Under the pieces are notes generated by a model that did no database searches, was not told where the DNA came from, and saw only the letters and a program-made list of their open reading frames with translations. A program made the translations under genes and the position numbers. 10,283 nucleotides of DNA, from contig WSUB01000443.1 in the NCBI GenBank assembly GCA_019633425.1, forward strand, positions 1 through 10,283, given 5' to 3'. The number at the start of each line of letters is the position of its first letter. The first letter of the stretch is position 1. The stretch is from Tulasnella sp. 424 (taxonomy: Eukaryota; Basidiomycota; Agaricomycetes; Cantharellales; Tulasnellaceae). Positions 8,432 to 10,283 of the stretch are shown here, piece by piece.

Positions 8432-8813
8432 CCGAACTTCGACGCTTGCCCGCCCCTTCAGGTGGTTACTGGTGCCGCTGAAGTTGCACACGACGCTTCA
8501 ATGGGACGATACAAACCTCTTTGCCTGGCATCCTTTGGAAAAGATCCCTTCGTTACCGAGTTGGGCGAATGCTGTACCTTAAGCCGAGTGGCGGCGCTTA
8601 ACGCTGATGTTGAAATTGTGTGCTATAGCTACAGAAAAGCTAGCACCGGACAGCTTGATCCCTCAGGCTTTACGTTCCTCGCGGACGGTTACTCAAATAG
8701 GCTGGGTTGATCGTGCCCAAGAAAGTACAGAAATATTTAGTATACGTGAAGGAAGCGGACTATTATGGTACGAGAGACCGTTGATTTCTTCTACACCAGG
8801 CAGGGGTGGCTAA
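8432..8813 (+). pseudogene. Relic of unidentified plus-strand gene, copy B (one frameshift)
   Basis: Frame 8432-8710 is open for 92 codons with natural-looking protein (MGRYKPLCLASFGKDPF, LNADVEIVCYSYRKAS, SGFTFLADGYS). It then ends early because of one extra base near 8696-8699 compared with copy A. The continuation GWVD...WYERPLISSTPGRGG lies in the next frame and ends at TAA 8811-8813. This copy is better preserved than copy A, which has more breaks. There is an in-frame TAA exactly at the duplication edge (8429-8431) and no convincing start, so it looks truncated at its 5' end. An intron removing the frameshift is not evident. Function unknown. Confidence 0.58.
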
Positions 8814-8940
8814 CAGATGACAGAAAACGGACTACAGGCGCTTTGGCTAATTAAATGAAACATAGTACATGAAACCTTTAGACTCCACACATATAGCAGA
8901 ATTTTACTCCAACGAAAATAAAGAGTCTAGTGTAAGCTCG

Positions 8941-8954
8941 AATATATTCATTAA
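8941..8954 (-). terminator. Conserved AT-rich 3'-end element after kinase-TPR gene B
   Basis: Same 14-nt sequence and spacing to the stop as in copy A (1163-1176). Possible part of the 3' UTR or poly(A) signal; not proven. Confidence 0.25.
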
Positions 8955-8958
8955 ACCA

Positions 8959-10283
8959 TCATGCGGCCTCTCCGGTGCGGAGATTAGCGGCCTTCTTCAA
9001 AGCGTCGGCGGCACGCTCGGAGCGCCCAAGTTCTCGATAGGCTTCGGAGGCTTCCGTGTAGCAAGATATCGCTTCACTACGGTGGCCCTGCTGATCGTGC
9101 GTTTCAGCAAGACCAAGCAGAGACTGGGCTCTCCAGACCTTATCGCCGATGTCGGTAAAAATCTGCAGGGCTTCGGAGTAGAACGAAGCGGCAGTGTCGT
9201 ACTCCTCTCGAGATAGATGGACCGAGGCGAGGGACCAGAGAGCCCCGGCTCTTCCTTTTCTGTGGCCCATTTCAGTGTATATCTGGAGCGATTCGGAGTG
9301 AAACCTGATGGCCTCCCTGTACTCCCCTCGAGATTGATGAACTTCACCAAGACTCTCCAAAACGCTAGCTCTCCCTAGGCTAAATCCCATTTCCGTATGC
9401 ATTTGGAGGACTTCGGAGTACAATCTGATAGCCTCGTCGTACTCCTCTTGTAACCGATGGATCTCTGCGAGGCCGAAAAGAGCGTTACCTCTCTCGCCAT
9501 GTTCGCCGATGTCGGTAGAAATCTGCAGGGCCTGGGAGTACGCCGTGGAGGCTTCGGTGTATTCGCCGAGGTGTCGGTGCACCTCACCAAGACCCCACAG
9601 AGCATAGGCTCTCCAGTTGTGACTGCCGATATCGGTATAAAGCTGCAGGGCTCCGGAGTAGAAGCCTGCAGCGTTGCTGTATTCGGCTTGAAACCGATGT
9701 ACTTCAGCAAGACCTAGCAGAGCGTCAGCCTCTCGGCGGGTGTCCTTGATGGTTGCGCAAATATCCAACGCCTTGGTGAAGCACTCCAAGGCGTGGACGA
9801 AGTCGCTTTGCAGTCTGTACATTTCTCCAAGTTGAAGGAGAAGTCCAGCATAGCGAGCCTGAGAAGCCTCTGGGTCTCCGGCTTGGGTACGTGCTGGAAT
9901 GATCTTTGGCTGTATCGAGAGGATGCCGGGTCAACCACACCGAAACATGAATGACACCGATCCGTTACTAGCGCCGCTCACTCACCATATAACGGAGTAA
10001 TTTCAGACAACCAGCTGCCGTCGGTCTCTTTTCAGGGCTAATGCTCCAACATTGGGCCATGAGTGAACAAAGCGCCTGAATTAACGACATGCGGGTATGG
10101 TCGGTGATGGACGGAAGGTCTCCTTGAACGACCCGACTGACTACGGCGACGTCCCTTTTGACATCGTGAAATGGAATAGTGTTGGTCATCACCTATCCCA
10201 GCGTAGGTCTATGAGCATCGACGGTAATTGATCGTCGTGGTTCGTCGTACCTCATAAGCGATCCAGCCCAGTGCCCAGATATC
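8959..10283 (-). CDS. Second kinase-TPR fusion gene, 5' part outside the window
   Basis: Direct-repeat paralogue of the gene at 1181-3624. Visible exons are 10283-10251 (partial, DIWALGWIAYE), 10192-9986 and 9909-8959, with introns 10250-10193 (58 nt, GTACGA to GATAG) and 9985-9910 (76 nt, GTGAGT to ATACAG). Intron lengths, phases (0) and the 951-nt terminal exon equal those of the first copy. The visible part is 396 residues: the end of the kinase domain (CW...SPEKRP, the conserved Arg near the domain end) and seven TPRs. By hand alignment about 61 of the last 287 residues differ from the first copy (about 79% identical), whereas 8 of 69 differ in the penultimate exon. An in-frame ATG at 9822 is internal, not a start: the aligned frame continues upstream through the splice. 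No stop or frameshift is seen, so this copy appears functional as far as visible. The ATP-binding and catalytic loops lie beyond the window. Confidence 0.92.

Larger units (their letters stand above)
8429..10283. repeat. Direct segmental duplication, copy B
   Basis: Counterpart of 681-2505. The last 33 bases of the window are identical to 2473-2505. Divergence rises from the kinase exon and introns toward the TPR exon and then the left flank, where indels appear. The left breakpoint lies 12 nt after the second copy of a 16-bp direct repeat (8401-8416). Confidence 0.95.

Noticed and set aside
9725..9940. Minus-strand frame beginning MWLTRHPLDTA, with a counterpart at 1947-2162
   Set aside because: It starts in the conserved intron and reads the TPR exon out of frame; a shadow of the real gene.

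Overview
The window looks like nuclear DNA of a filamentous basidiomycete fungus. The main gene is split by seven short GT-AG introns (51-76 nt), several with CTNA(C/T)-type branch sequences. Its product fuses a TKL-like protein kinase to a tetratricopeptide (TPR) array, an arrangement I associate with expanded families in Agaricomycetes, possibly Cantharellales such as Tulasnella or Rhizoctonia relatives. The taxon is inference; no rRNA or marker gene is present.

Layout. (1) 1-680: no supported gene. (2) 681-1041 (+): remains of a plus-strand gene, broken. (3) 1181-3624 (-): complete kinase-TPR gene, eight exons, 671 residues by my splice model. (4) 3625-8428: about 4.8 kb spacer with no recognisable domain. 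It holds a CT-rich promoter-like zone, a possible small minus-strand gene (4191-4717), and a GC-rich minus-strand block (about 5950-8175) with several good splice-site pairs and coding-looking frames but no clean gene model. (5) 8432-8813 (+): second copy of the broken plus-strand gene. (6) 8959-10283 (-): second kinase-TPR gene, cut by the window end inside the kinase domain.

The two kinase-TPR genes and their convergent gene relics form a direct duplication. Positions 681-2505 match 8429-10283, with a constant offset of 7778 bp through the coding part. Exon and intron lengths are the same in both copies. In hand alignment the kinase exon and introns differ little (about 5-8%), whereas the TPR exon differs at about one residue in five. 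That pattern suggests a conserved signalling module with a fast-changing recognition surface. The kinase has HGD in place of HRD (non-RD type), a feature found in many plant and animal immune kinases. A role in recognition or self/non-self signalling is therefore an attractive but unproven idea.

No tRNA, rRNA, CRISPR, transposase or reverse transcriptase signature was seen.
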